Below, piece by piece: positions 15,012 to 22,917 of a DNA stretch of 64,000 nucleotides. How positions within the stretch are numbered: position 1 is the first letter of the stretch; each line of letters starts with the position of its first letter. The notes under the pieces are model-generated. The model was not told where the DNA came from. It saw only the letters and a list, made by a program, of their open reading frames with translations, and made no database searches. Origin of the DNA: G965197675 sp965197675 (GTDB lineage Bacteria > Chloroflexota > Dehalococcoidia > Plut-88900); assembly GCA_965197675.1 (NCBI GenBank), contig OZ240221.1, positions 868,001-932,000 on the forward strand, written 5' to 3'. The position numbers were made by a program, and so were the translations under genes.

Positions 15012-16265
15012 GTGTCGAAGACCTTATACTGTGGGTTCGTTAACCCTCACACTCACAGCGACGTTATGCCCCACAAGGGTCTGAGCAGGTCGGCCCCATT
15101 CGAGGTGTGGATGTCCTATGGACTATTCACAGGCTCTCAACACCTTACGCCCGAAGAGCAGGCAGCGTGTGCTCTGGTGACCGGGCTTGAGAATCTGGAG
15201 GCTGGGACAGTCGCTCTCACAGACCACTTCTATTCCCCTCTGACTTCTGACCACGTTTACGCAGTTGCAGAGGCCTACGAGTCGCTAGGTTTGCGCGCCT
15301 GGGTGTTCCCCAATGTGCAGGACCTGCCAACTACCTGCTTCACCAAAGAGGCTTTCCCCAACTACCCTAAAGCCATTCCAATGGACGAGCTGCCAGAGAG
15401 GACGCGAGAGTGGGTGAAGCAGAAGCCCACCCAAGAGCAGGTCTCAGCCGTCAGAGAGCTAATAATGAATTGGAAAGGTGAACGAGTACAAATGGGGCTA
15501 GGGGTCGATAACGCCGTGTGGTGCAGTGACGAGTTGTTGGAAGCCGTCTCAGAGCTAATCGGAGAGCTAAACTGCCCACTCGATGTCCATGTTGAGGAGT
15601 CGCCCACTCAGCGAGAGGTTTCGTTGGCCCAATGGGGCATGAGTGGCATTCAACGCCTAGACAAGTTCGGGCTCCTTTCGCCGAGGACTGCACTCATGCA
15701 CTGCGTTCAAGCAGACGACGCCGATATCACGCTTCTGGCACAGCGGCGCGTTTCGGTCTGCTACAGCCCGGTCAGCAACCTGAAACTACAAAACGGAGTC
15801 GCCCCAGCAGGCAAGATGCTAGCGGCTGGGATCAATATGTGTCTCGGCTCCGATGGGCCCAACTCTGCGGACGATCAGAGCCTGTTTCCGGTGATGCGAT
15901 TTGCCGCAGCCCTGGCTCGACTTAACGGCATTCAGGACGTGGTTGATAATATCGAAGAGGAGGTGGTCAGGATGGCCACCATCAACGGGTACAAACTGTG
16001 GTTTCCCGGCTCGATTTCCGAAGATCGGGTGGAATACGGCCAGAAGGTAACCCCTTCGCGGCTGGTGTGGACTGATATGTCTCGCGACATCAACGAGGTG
16101 TACATCGATGGCCAGCCCGTTTTAGAAAAGGCCAGAGCCATAGTCAAAGAACGGCACGCCCAGGAGATAGTCGATTCCATTGCCAAGAGGGATTATCATC
16201 CAGAGCGGATGGACCTCGCCGAGAGATGTGAGTCGCTGATGAGGAGATACGCTATCTCTAAGTAA
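15012..16265 (+). CDS. Amidohydrolase of the TRZ/ATZ (chlorohydrolase/deaminase) type, short N-terminus
   Basis: A 418-residue metal-dependent hydrolase. Ligands are visible in order: HTH (13-15, in GFVNPHTHS), the His of DVHVEES, the His of LMHCVQADD, and the Asp of LGSDGPNSADDQSL. These are the residues of the TRZ/ATZ and cytosine-deaminase group that remove amino or chloro groups from rings and nucleosides. GTG 15012 is chosen for its AGAGGAGG ribosome site; the frame opens at 14937 but those residues look non-coding. The roughly 55-residue N-terminal beta-sandwich strand block that normally precedes the first HxH is missing. The protein is either a reduced form or a truncated gene. Confidence 0.85.
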   Translation: MSKTLYCGFVNPHTHSDVMPHKGLSRSAPFEVWMSYGLFTGSQHLTPEEQAACALVTGLENLEAGTVALTDHFYSPLTSDHVYAVAEAYESLGLRAWVFPNVQDLPTTCFTKEAFPNYPKAIPMDELPERTREWVKQKPTQEQVSAVRELIMNWKGERVQMGLGVDNAVWCSDELLEAVSELIGELNCPLDVHVEESPTQREVSLAQWGMSGIQRLDKFGLLSPRTALMHCVQADDADITLLAQRRVSVCYSPVSNLKLQNGVAPAGKMLAAGINMCLGSDGPNSADDQSLFPVMRFAAALARLNGIQDVVDNIEEEVVRMATINGYKLWFPGSISEDRVEYGQKVTPSRLVWTDMSRDINEVYIDGQPVLEKARAIVKERHAQEIVDSIAKRDYHPERMDLAERCESLMRRYAISK

Positions 16266-16276
16266 AGCGTAATGAA

Positions 16277-16762
16277 ATGAGGACCTCAAAGTCTATCAAT
16301 TTAACATGGTGCCTAGCGTTTCTGGGCTTAATCATCGTTGTCGCTGCTTGTGGCTCAGATGAGTCTAGACAGGAAGAGCTCTCCTACTTTCAGTCGGCTA
16401 GAGACATAGTCCAACGCATGGATGACGAACTGTCTCTGATAGAGGGGGTGGGGATCCTCTCATGTGAAAGGGGAGATTTCGACAGATGTATCGATTCCCT
16501 AGAGATTATGAAAGGGCGAATATTGACGATCCAATCAGAGTTCGATGCGCTGGACCCTCCCGAACGAGCAGCCGCCTGGCAAAAGGACTACGTGGCCAAC
16601 CTGGACGAGCTTATAGTCGTGGGTGACATGACCATCAAGGCAATCGTAGACTTCGACACGGCAACTCTCTTGAGCACCCTCAGCCAACGGGCAATTATCG
16701 ACCTAGAGGATTTCAGACTCCGCCTTGTGTTCAATGATCTCATCAGAGAGTTGGAGGGATAA
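16277..16762 (+). CDS. Predicted lipoprotein of unknown function
   Basis: A 161-residue protein with a lipoprotein signal: charged start, hydrophobic core CLAFLGLIIVVAAC and lipobox VAAC, with Cys at about residue 25 followed by GSDES. The mature part is mostly helical and acidic (FQSARDIVQRMDDELSLIEG) and contains two further cysteines (SCERGDFDRC). I recognise no domain. It follows the amidohydrolase by 11 bases and may share its transcript. Confidence 0.72.
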   Translation: MRTSKSINLTWCLAFLGLIIVVAACGSDESRQEELSYFQSARDIVQRMDDELSLIEGVGILSCERGDFDRCIDSLEIMKGRILTIQSEFDALDPPERAAAWQKDYVANLDELIVVGDMTIKAIVDFDTATLLSTLSQRAIIDLEDFRLRLVFNDLIRELEG

Positions 16763-16836
16763 GCCTTGCCCTTTCTTTAATGAGATGAGATTGAAGTTAC
16801 GGTGAGGGGAGAAAGCTGCTGTTTGAATGAGAAATC

Positions 16837-16923
16837 TGGTGCCGAAGGCCGGACTCGAACCGGCACAGGGTTACCCCCAACGGTTTTTGAGACCGTCGCG
16901 TCTGCCAATTCCGCCACTTCGGC
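16837..16923 (-). tRNA. tRNA-Leu (anticodon CAA)
   Basis: A minus-strand cloverleaf with acceptor GCCGAAG, long variable arm (class II) and anticodon loop CTCAAAA giving CAA. The T-arm contains GGTTCGAGTCC. The 3' CCA is encoded (16837-16839). Confidence 0.95.
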
Positions 16924-16934
16924 ATTGGAGGGTG

Positions 16935-17007
<73 letters not shown>

Positions 17008-17017
17008 AAACGGTACA

Positions 17018-17046
17018 ATCTTAGTTTAGCCCCTATGGGCTGTCAA
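17018..17046 (-). promoter_or_regulatory. Promoter for tRNA-Phe/tRNA-Leu
   Basis: On the minus strand, TTGACA (17041-17046) and TAAGAT (17018-17023) are 17 bases apart, directly upstream of tRNA-Phe. Confidence 0.75.
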
Positions 17047-17175
17047 GAAAAATGCTGAGCATACAGCTTCTCAGTGTACGATAGTAGGCACCACCGCTGT
17101 GATATACTAAGCACCGAAAAGTTACCATCGCCCCGTTGAGAAGCCGTCCAGCTAGATGATACTAGGAGATCTCTG

Positions 17176-18240
17176 ATGACCTCGGTTCTGTATGTGGTTT
17201 CACTGAATCCGAGAGAAGGGAAAACGGCGCTTTCCGCAGCCCTGGCAAGCAGATGGCAGGCAGCAGGAAAGGAGATCGAGTATCTCAAACCAGTAGCTGT
17301 AAGCTCTTCGCCTGACGAGGCCGCACCTCAAGATGAGGAGTTCCAATTTGCCAGGCAGGTTCTCGGCCTGCCAGAGGTAGAGCAACCCCATATTACCATC
17401 ACCTCTGAAACCGCAGACGATCCTTCGATAGCGGATGCCCAGAAAAAAGTGCGGTCATTGTGCGAAGAGGCATCCAAGGGCAGAGAGCTGGTGTTGCTAG
17501 AGGGGCCGGACGGAGTGAGGGATGAGGGATCAGCCAAATGGGTGTCCACTAAGATAGCAGAAGCAGTGGGAGCCAAGGTTATCCTGGTCACGTGGTACTC
17601 CAGGGACATCAATGTCGAGGATTTAGTGTCGGTGACGAATCTCTTCGGAGACTCTGTAGTAGGCTCCGTGGTCAACGGGATCTCCGAGTTGAATCAACGA
17701 GTAGTCTCTACCGAGTTTGTTCCCGCGCTAAAAGAGGCGGGCCTGAAGGTAATCGGGGCAATCCCTGAGATGAGAGAGATGGTGAGCATTACCGTTCAAG
17801 GCCTGGTGGAGAAGCTAAACGGTAGGTATGCCCTTCAGTTCAATGGGGGTGACGACCTGATAGGGAACATAATGGTGGGCGCTAATGTGGTTGACGCTCC
17901 AGGATACCCGGCGGGACCTATATATTACGGCACGAAGGATGACAAAGTCGTCATCGCCAAGGGAGACCGCCCCGATTTTCACTGGTCTGCTCTAGACACG
18001 GATACCAGGTGCGTTATTCTCACGGGAAACCAGGAGCCTATTCCCTACGTAATAGAGAAAGCCAAAGAGACCAAAATACCCCTTGTCGTCGTAGAGACGG
18101 ACACCCTGGCCACCCTCGACGCTCTAGAGAGGGTTCTGGCAACTCCAAGGTTAGACCAAGCAAAGAAACTGGAGAAGCTCCAAAGTCTGGTTCAAGAGAA
18201 CCTCGACCTTAACTTGTTAGATAGAGAGCTCAAGATATAG
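17176..18240 (+). CDS. DRTGG-domain protein with BioD/CobQ-like N-terminal ATPase domain
   Basis: A 354-residue protein resembling the non-catalytic N-terminal part of long phosphotransacetylases. Residues 1-200 form a dethiobiotin-synthetase-like P-loop fold (SLNPREGKTALSAALA, then YLKPVA and VLLEGPDG). Residues about 215-330 are a DRTGG domain (NIMVGA, GDRPDFHWSALDTDTRCVILTGN). In long Pta enzymes this region regulates the enzyme through metabolites. Here it stands alone, and no phosphotransacetylase domain or gene is seen in the window. The P-loop is slightly atypical. Likely a nucleotide-binding regulator; partner unknown. Confidence 0.85.
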   Translation: MTSVLYVVSLNPREGKTALSAALASRWQAAGKEIEYLKPVAVSSSPDEAAPQDEEFQFARQVLGLPEVEQPHITITSETADDPSIADAQKKVRSLCEEASKGRELVLLEGPDGVRDEGSAKWVSTKIAEAVGAKVILVTWYSRDINVEDLVSVTNLFGDSVVGSVVNGISELNQRVVSTEFVPALKEAGLKVIGAIPEMREMVSITVQGLVEKLNGRYALQFNGGDDLIGNIMVGANVVDAPGYPAGPIYYGTKDDKVVIAKGDRPDFHWSALDTDTRCVILTGNQEPIPYVIEKAKETKIPLVVVETDTLATLDALERVLATPRLDQAKKLEKLQSLVQENLDLNLLDRELKI

Positions 18241-18300
18241 ACCGAGGCGTCACTTCGCACTCTCGCTGGTTGGGTCACGTAAGTCTCTGGATGTTGCTAA

Positions 18301-18546
18301 CGCCTAGGCTACTCTATCACGGGGGCAGGTGATTGGGGATTCGTCATTGTCTCGACTTCTCGGGATCCCCTGCAACTCTCCACTGAAGACGTCGACCAAG
18401 CCATAGCGGACAGGATAAATAAGCCGCTCAGAGTCTACGATAGCATCACCCACCGAGGCATCTTCGCTCTCCCCAAGCATGTGCGAGACCAGCTAAAGGC
18501 GGAGACCAAAGTGATTACCACATGCGAACCATTAGTGGTCTCCTAG
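18301..18546 (+). pseudogene. Spermidine synthase-like C-terminal fragment
   Basis: An open frame of 81 codons without a start codon, bounded upstream by a stop at 18298-18300. It reads GDWGFVIVSTSRDPLQLS, RINKPLRVYDSITHRGIF and ALPKHVRDQL, which matches the C-terminal end of SpeE-type aminopropyltransferases (G-x-W-G-F-x-x-AS...DP, RYYD..HR..FALP). The methyltransferase-like core that should precede it is absent, so this is a gene remnant. The match is from memory of the family. Confidence 0.6.
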
Positions 18547-18596
18547 CTCGACACCAGCCCTTTCGCTACTGCAAGCTGCCTAGAGTATCCAGCCTC

Positions 18597-18845
18597 TCAA
18601 TTATGGCCAGGAACTCTCCACCAGTGGAAGGACAGTTCACTAGACCTTAAGTCATCGGCGACCTCCCGCTTCACCTCTTCTGCAACAGGTGCAAGGTCCG
18701 GTACCCGGTCTAATGTGAAGGTAAGCTGGCAGGGCAAGAAGGGTATGGGGATATCGGAAAGGGGCTCGGGAAGGCTGCCCAACTCCTCGAAGGGTGATGA
18801 GCCTGACTTAAACTTACTGATCGCCCCTCCTATTCCACGACAACC
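18597..18845 (-). other. Unrecognised open frame, possible gene remnant
   Basis: The minus-strand frame is open for about 82 codons but contains no ATG; a TTG at 18782 would give 61 residues. The C-terminal part (VAEEVKREVADDLRSSELSFHWWRVPGHN region) looks like real protein in composition. No family recognised. It lies in the 820-base gap between the DRTGG gene and malic enzyme, beside the spermidine synthase fragment. Confidence 0.25.
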
Positions 18846-18885
18846 GGCAGATGAAGCGGCGGAAGGGGACTATTTTGGCCCTCAC

Positions 18886-18908
18886 ATCCTGTTAAAGAGC
18901 AACAGGAT
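18886..18908. repeat. Hairpin, 8-bp arms
   Basis: ATCCTGTT (18886-18893) and AACAGGAT (18901-18908) around a 7-base loop. No T-run follows. Confidence 0.45.
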
Positions 18909-19037
18909 ATGAGGGATGGTTATGGGGGTAGATGTACTCATCTGCCCCGCAAGTTTAAGCTAACGGAAAGATTAATAACTAAACTTGCCACAGTCGACAC
19001 TATAGGGTACTTCTTCTCACGGTGCTAAAGGATATTT

Positions 19038-19061
19038 AACGCCGGAAGGTGCTCCGGCGTT
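19038..19061 (-). terminator. Hairpin at the end of the malic enzyme gene
   Basis: AACGCCGGA (19038-19046) and TCCGGCGTT (19053-19061) are perfect arms around a 6-base loop and touch the stop codon. The tail on the minus strand is AAATATCC, so termination may be weak. Confidence 0.55.
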
Positions 19062-20236
19062 CAGGGAGCCTGCCCGCTTTGCCAAGCTTGAGTCACGGCC
19101 TCTGCGACTGCTGGGACCACGGCTGGGTTAAGAGCATAGGGAATTATCTCGTCGGGAGTGGGCTCGGGGACCAGCCCGGCGATGGCCGACGCCGCAGCCA
19201 CCTTCATCCTCATGGTAATTCGAGGTGCTCTCACATCTAGAGCACCTCGAAAGATGCCGGGAAAAGCAAGCACGTTGTTGATCTGGTTCTGGAGGTCGCT
19301 TCTACCAGTTCCCACTACTGCAGCGCCGCCTCGTTTGGCTTCGTCGGGCAAGATCTCGGGAGTGGGATTGCACATGGCGAAGACTACGGCATCTTTGTTC
19401 ATCTGCTTGATGTCATCTTGTCCTAGAAGCCCTGGAGAGGATAGTCCGATAAAGACATCGGCACCCTTGATCACTTCGTGAATGTCTCCCTTAACACTCC
19501 GAGGATTAGTTGAGGAGGCCATTTCCTCTTTAATGGGATTGAGGTTTTCTCGACCTTTGTAGATGGCTCCCTTTGTATCCAACAGGATGATATCGGGCAC
19601 CTGCATTGTCTGCAGCATCCTAGCGCAGGCTATTCCGCTAGCTCCTGCACCGCAAAACACCACCTTGATCTCTACGAAGTCCTTTCCCACTGTTTTCAGG
19701 GCATTGATCAACGCAGCCAGCACCACCACTGCCGTTCCGTGCTGATCGTCATGGAAGACGGGTATGCCGATATCTAAGAGGGCGTCCTCGATGTCGAAAC
19801 ACTTGGGAGCGGCTATATCCTCGAGATTTATCCCTCCAAAGCCGGGGGCCAGGTTACGGACTATGAGGATTATCTCATCGGGGTCCTGGGTGGATAGACA
19901 AATAGGCCAAGCATCGATGCCGGCCAGCTCCTTAAAGAGCACGGCTTTGCCCTCCATTACTGGCATGGCACCTTCGGCTCCAATGTTCCCCAGTCCCAGA
20001 ACAGCGGAGCCGTCGCTGACTACGGCCACCGTGTTTGCCTTGCTTGTTAGCTCATAAGCCTTGGCATGATCCCCCGCCACCTCCATACTCACCTCGGCGA
20101 CACCGGGAGTATAGGCCAAGGAGAGGTCTCGCTCTGACTCAAGGGGCACCTTGGAAGCGGTTGCTATTTTTCCTCGAGTCTTACCGTGCAACTCGACAGA
20201 CATCTTCCCATAGTCCATCTGAGTACTCCGTTCCAT
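19061..20236 (-). CDS. NAD(P)-dependent malic enzyme
   Basis: A 391-residue short-form malic enzyme without a C-terminal phosphotransacetylase-like domain. It decarboxylates malate to pyruvate. Visible are AYTPGVAEVS, TVAVVSDGSAVLGLGNIG, the catalytic Lys in MEGKAVLFKELAG, GGINLEDIAAPKCF, the metal-site FHDDQHGTA and the NAD loop FCGAGASGIA. The last residues of the conserved CNPTPEI and FPGIFRGALD blocks are present. ATG 20236 is used; in-frame ATGs six and eleven codons later are alternatives. It ends in a hairpin and is followed upstream by a long repeat region. Confidence 0.95.
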   Translation of the reverse strand: MERSTQMDYGKMSVELHGKTRGKIATASKVPLESERDLSLAYTPGVAEVSMEVAGDHAKAYELTSKANTVAVVSDGSAVLGLGNIGAEGAMPVMEGKAVLFKELAGIDAWPICLSTQDPDEIILIVRNLAPGFGGINLEDIAAPKCFDIEDALLDIGIPVFHDDQHGTAVVVLAALINALKTVGKDFVEIKVVFCGAGASGIACARMLQTMQVPDIILLDTKGAIYKGRENLNPIKEEMASSTNPRSVKGDIHEVIKGADVFIGLSSPGLLGQDDIKQMNKDAVVFAMCNPTPEILPDEAKRGGAAVVGTGRSDLQNQINNVLAFPGIFRGALDVRAPRITMRMKVAAASAIAGLVPEPTPDEIIPYALNPAVVPAVAEAVTQAWQSGQAP

Positions 20237-20393
20237 TTTTCACGGGCCACTCCGAAAGTAATGGCAGAAATCTACATCACTAAGCCGTATATTGCAATGG
20301 GCGAGATCGAGCAAAGCAGGGCAATCGCATATTGGCCGAATCCTGAGCGGCTGGCGGTGTATCCCCTAACTCAAAATGCATCTGCCCTGCACT

Positions 20394-20412
20394 ACAACCC
20401 GACTGGGGTTGT
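20394..20412. repeat. Hairpin beside the 20.4-kb repeat element
   Basis: ACAACCC (20394-20400) and GGGTTGT (20406-20412) around GACTG. It overlaps the outer edge of the element that starts at 20410. Confidence 0.5.
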
Positions 20413-20590
20413 GTGTGGCAACTTGATTGTTTTTCCTTGTTTAGCTTTGAAACTTGATTGAATTTTCTGGTCCACGCTCAAACTTGATTGAGTTGTAAAA
20501 AAAGTTTTATTTTCGGGGTTTTCCAGGCACGAAGATGTTGTTATCTTTGATTGAGTTTTTCTCGGGTTGTAGTTTAACCCACCCGCCCAG
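20409..20590 (+). mobile_element. Transposon-end-like element, copy A
   Basis: Starts TTGTGTGTGGCAACTTGATT and carries AACTTGATTG at 20420, 20451 and 20481 (spacing 31 and 30) and a fourth partial copy near 20546. Copy B at 57232-57384 is its inverted, roughly 85% similar counterpart, including the sequence between the repeats. Spaced direct repeats behind a TGT terminus resemble the multiple terminal repeats of IS21-type elements. No transposase gene is present. Confidence 0.5.
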
Positions 20591-20660
20591 ATATGTAGCT
20601 CTTGGGGACACAGCCCCCAAACCTCCACAGAGGAGGCTGTCATGCTACCTGTCCGCAACA
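20575..20660 (+). repeat. Intergenic repeat, CCCACCCGCCCAG family
   Basis: Follows copy A directly: AACCCACCCGCCCAGATATG, CTTGGGGACACAGCCCCCAA, then a short G/C arm pair. The same junction (GGGTTG...CCCACC) occurs at copy B, so element and repeat were duplicated together. Confidence 0.5.
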
Positions 20661-20668
20661 GACAGACC

Positions 20669-20922
20669 CTGGATTCCCGTGTCAAGCACGAGAATGACGG
20701 AAAAGAGGGGCAGGGGAATGACCTGCCTGCAGCAGGCAGGTGGCATAGTGAGTAAGGGTACCCTTCCCTTCGACTACGCTCAGGGGGACTCTTCGACAGG
20801 CTCAGAGTGAGCGGGATATATGACAGGCTACCGCTCAGGGTGAGGGGATGTTTCTTTTGCTTCCCGCGCTCATGGTGAACTTAGAGTTTATCCTGAGTTT
20901 ACCGAAGGGAACCAGGTGAGCG
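20669..20922 (+). repeat. 254-bp direct repeat, copy 1
   Basis: Begins with the palindromic GGATTCCCGTGTCAAGCACG (20671 on) and continues through CCTTCGACTACGCTCAGG and GTTTATCCTGAGTTTACCG. It matches 21181-21431 at over 85% by eye. Confidence 0.75.
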
Positions 20923-21079
20923 TATATACTTCATCCTCCGAGGGAAAAGGAGCCGGGAATTTGGTTTCAGTGGGGGCGTCGACAAGCTCTTGAAACCGGC
21001 GAGCGTTGCGACCCTGCTTCGGTCCGTTCAGGTTGCCCTTGGGAGCGCCTGCTCCTGGGCGACGACCTCCGTGAGGAAT
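20888..21079 (-). pseudogene. Remnant of a GGRRPGAGAPKGN-type small gene, ATT at the start position
   Basis: A 63-codon frame beginning PHGGRRPGAGAPKGNLNG, then GRNARRFQELVDAPTET, ending in repeat sequence at a TAA. This N-terminus is familiar from small basic proteins of mobile elements and phages, often GGxRPGAGxPKGNxNA followed by longer helical sequence that is missing here. AAGGAGGT lies nine bases before an ATT codon where ATG is expected. The 3' half is overwritten by the direct repeat. Copy 2 of this leader and start is at 57045-57145. Confidence 0.45.
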
Positions 21080-21155
21080 AAGGGTGATACCTCCTTGTAA
21101 ACGAGATGAGTATTTGGATTATAGCACGTAGGTTCTCATTCTATATATAGTCACG
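21080..21155 (-). promoter_or_regulatory. Conserved leader (promoter and ribosome site) of the remnant gene
   Basis: On the minus strand it has AAGAACCTACGTGC-like sequence, a -10-like TATAAT, then AAGGAGGTATCAC. It is inverted and about 75-80% similar to 57045-57121, which carries TATAAT at 57075-57080 and the same AAGGAGGT. Confidence 0.45.
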
Positions 21156-21180
21156 TGGCACAACGGGCTAGGCGCCAACT

Positions 21181-21431
21181 CTGGATTCCCGTGTCAAGCA
21201 CGAGAATGACAGAAAAGAGGGGGCAGGGGAATGACCTGCCTGCAGCAGGCAGGCGGCATAGGGGGCTAGGGGACTCTTCCCTTCGACTACGCTCAGGGTA
21301 AACTTTAGGCTCAGAGTGAGCGGGATATATGACAGGCTACCGCTCAGGGTGAGGAGGTGTTTCTGTTGCTTCCCGCGCTCATGGTGAGCTTAGAGTTTAT
21401 CCTGAGTTTACCGAAGGGAAGCAGGTGAGCG
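21181..21431 (+). repeat. 254-bp direct repeat, copy 2
   Basis: Same sequence as 20669-20922 with scattered substitutions and one short internal difference (GGGGGACTCTTCGACAGG versus GGGTAAACTTTAGG). The two copies flank the GGRRPGAG remnant. Confidence 0.75.
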
Positions 21432-21506
21432 GAGACACCTCAGCTCCCGAGGGAATCTGACAGCGCCGTTATGCCCGTCGAACTCTTCTCTTCCTCGTAC
21501 TGGAAA

Positions 21507-21532
21507 GGCGGCCCCGCCTGTGCGGGGCCGCC
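21507..21532. terminator. Strong G/C hairpin
   Basis: GGCGGCCCCGC (21507-21517) and GCGGGGCCGCC (21522-21532) are perfect 11-base arms around CTGT. There is no T-run. It could end read-through from the repeat region before the rpsP operon. Confidence 0.5.
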
Positions 21533-21678
21533 GGCAGACAGGAGTCCTTGCTTTATAATAAGTGCACCTCGTTGGTGATCGTTTCTCTTGTTCCATAAAC
21601 ATCATAGCCCGCTTCACCGCAGGCGCCAACGAGGTCTTCTTACGTATTCAGGTGGGGAATTCAGGGCAATTCGTTATG

Positions 21679-21708
21679 TTGACAATACACTTTATCTATG
21701 TCTACAAT
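21679..21708 (+). promoter_or_regulatory. Promoter of the rpsP-khpA-rimM operon
   Basis: TTGACA (21679-21684) and TACAAT (21703-21708) with an 18-base spacer, about 60 bases before rpsP. Confidence 0.65.
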
Positions 21709-21769
21709 GCCTTGAACCTCACAGCCATGAATAACGAGTTGGAGGCAGAAAGGGAACCCGCCAGAATAG

Positions 21770-22027
21770 ATGCTAAGAATACGACTTCGAAGGGTTGGCT
21801 CAAAAAACAACGCTAAATATCGGGTAGTGGTAGCCGACTCCAGGTCACCTCGTGATGGCGCATTCGTGGAGATCATTGGTCACTACGACCCAATTCCCGA
21901 CCCCCCGGCGGTGTTTATTGATGAGGAGAAGGCGCTGAAGTGGCTGAGGGTTGGAGCACAACCCAGCGAAGCCACTTCCAAGCTCTTGAGGCGGTTGGGC
22001 ATCATAGAAAGGCTGAAGGAGCGATGA
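21770..22027 (+). CDS. rpsP: 30S ribosomal protein bS16
   Basis: An 85-residue protein of normal S16 length. It opens with LRIRLRRVGSKNNAKYRVVVADSRSPRDG and continues with EIIGHYDP and KALKWLRVGAQPS, all S16 hallmarks. It binds 16S rRNA early in small-subunit assembly. It is the first gene of the usual rpsP-khpA-rimM ribosome-maturation operon; its TGA overlaps the ATG of the next gene. Confidence 0.97.
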   Translation: MLRIRLRRVGSKNNAKYRVVVADSRSPRDGAFVEIIGHYDPIPDPPAVFIDEEKALKWLRVGAQPSEATSKLLRRLGIIERLKER

Positions 22028-22251
22028 AGGAACTCATAGAATACATCGCTAAATTCATCGCGGATAGCCCCGATGAGGTGAAGGTGACGGAAGTTGAGGA
22101 AGAGGACCGGATAGTTATCCGGCTGGAAGTGGCCTCAGACGACAAGGGGAAGGTTATAGGCAGGGAAGGTAGAGTCGCACAGGCCATGCGCACTTTGCTC
22201 AGAATCGCTGCTGTAAAGCGTGGTGTCAGAGCAGTGCTAGAGATTGTTTAA
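22024..22251 (+). CDS. khpA: KH-domain RNA-binding protein
   Basis: A 75-residue single KH domain: MKELIEYIAKFIADSPDEV, RIVIRLEVASDDKGKVIGREGR with the GxxG-type loop (GREG), and AMRTLLRIAAVKRG. KhpA-type proteins bind RNA and take part in regulation of cell elongation and ribosome maturation. The start is ATG 22024, overlapping the rpsP stop (ATGA), even though the frame is open further upstream. The position between rpsP and rimM is typical. Confidence 0.95.
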   Translation: MKELIEYIAKFIADSPDEVKVTEVEEEDRIVIRLEVASDDKGKVIGREGRVAQAMRTLLRIAAVKRGVRAVLEIV

Positions 22252-22290
22252 TCACTCATCCTTGTGCCAGTAGTTATCCAGTTGTAAGAG

Positions 22291-22833
22291 ATGTCGAAGG
22301 CGAAGTCGCGCCGGAGACAGAGATCTCCTAAGCAAGCTTGCGAGTCGGAGATGGTGGCCGTCGGCAGGATCGTTAAATCCACCGGCCTCAAAGGTCAGAT
22401 AGTCGTAGAGGCCCTGACGGATTTCCCCCGCAGGTTCGCTCCATCCAGCGTAGTGTTTCTTCAGGAGACCCCCCGCGTTATCAAAGAGTGCAGGCTCAAT
22501 AAAGGACGTTGGATTATCTCTCTGGCGGGCGTGGAGACTCTGGAGGACTCTGAAATCCTACGTGGTGAGCTATTGACCGTGCCCGAGTCAGAACTCCACT
22601 CCTTACCCGAGAAAGAGTACTATCAGTTCCAGATAGTGGGGCTAGAGGTCTTCAACCCCTCCGGAGAGCATCTAGGAGAGGTAACGCATGTCCTCGAGAC
22701 TCCCAGCAATGACGTTTACGTGGTGACCAAGGACGGCAAAGAGCTTCTCGTGCCAGCGGTTTTCGGCTTTGTCCTGGAGGTAGACGTGAAAGAGAAGCGC
22801 ATGGTGGTGGATATGAAGCAGTCTGAGGCATAG
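22291..22833 (+). CDS. rimM: Ribosome maturation factor RimM
   Basis: A 180-residue protein. After a basic 20-residue tail come VAVGRIVKSTGLKGQIVVEALTDFPRRF (N-terminal beta barrel) and the PRC-barrel half with YYQFQIVGLEVFNPSGEHLGEVTHVLETPSNDVYVV and the C-terminal LLVPAVFGFVLEVDVKEKRMVVD. RimM assists 30S head assembly through S19. Third gene of the operon. Confidence 0.95.
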   Translation: MSKAKSRRRQRSPKQACESEMVAVGRIVKSTGLKGQIVVEALTDFPRRFAPSSVVFLQETPRVIKECRLNKGRWIISLAGVETLEDSEILRGELLTVPESELHSLPEKEYYQFQIVGLEVFNPSGEHLGEVTHVLETPSNDVYVVTKDGKELLVPAVFGFVLEVDVKEKRMVVDMKQSEA

Positions 22834-22917
22834 GTCAGACAGAACTCATTTGGAAAAGGTATAATAGAAGTCACAAAGCCTATTTATCCTGTTAGTCACT
22901 CAGCTGATGGTGAGGAG

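Noticed and set aside
20420..20490. CRISPR-like array (10-base repeats every 30 bases)
   Set aside because: Only three to four very short repeats, and the sequence between them is conserved in the inverted copy at 57232-57384. Spacers would differ.
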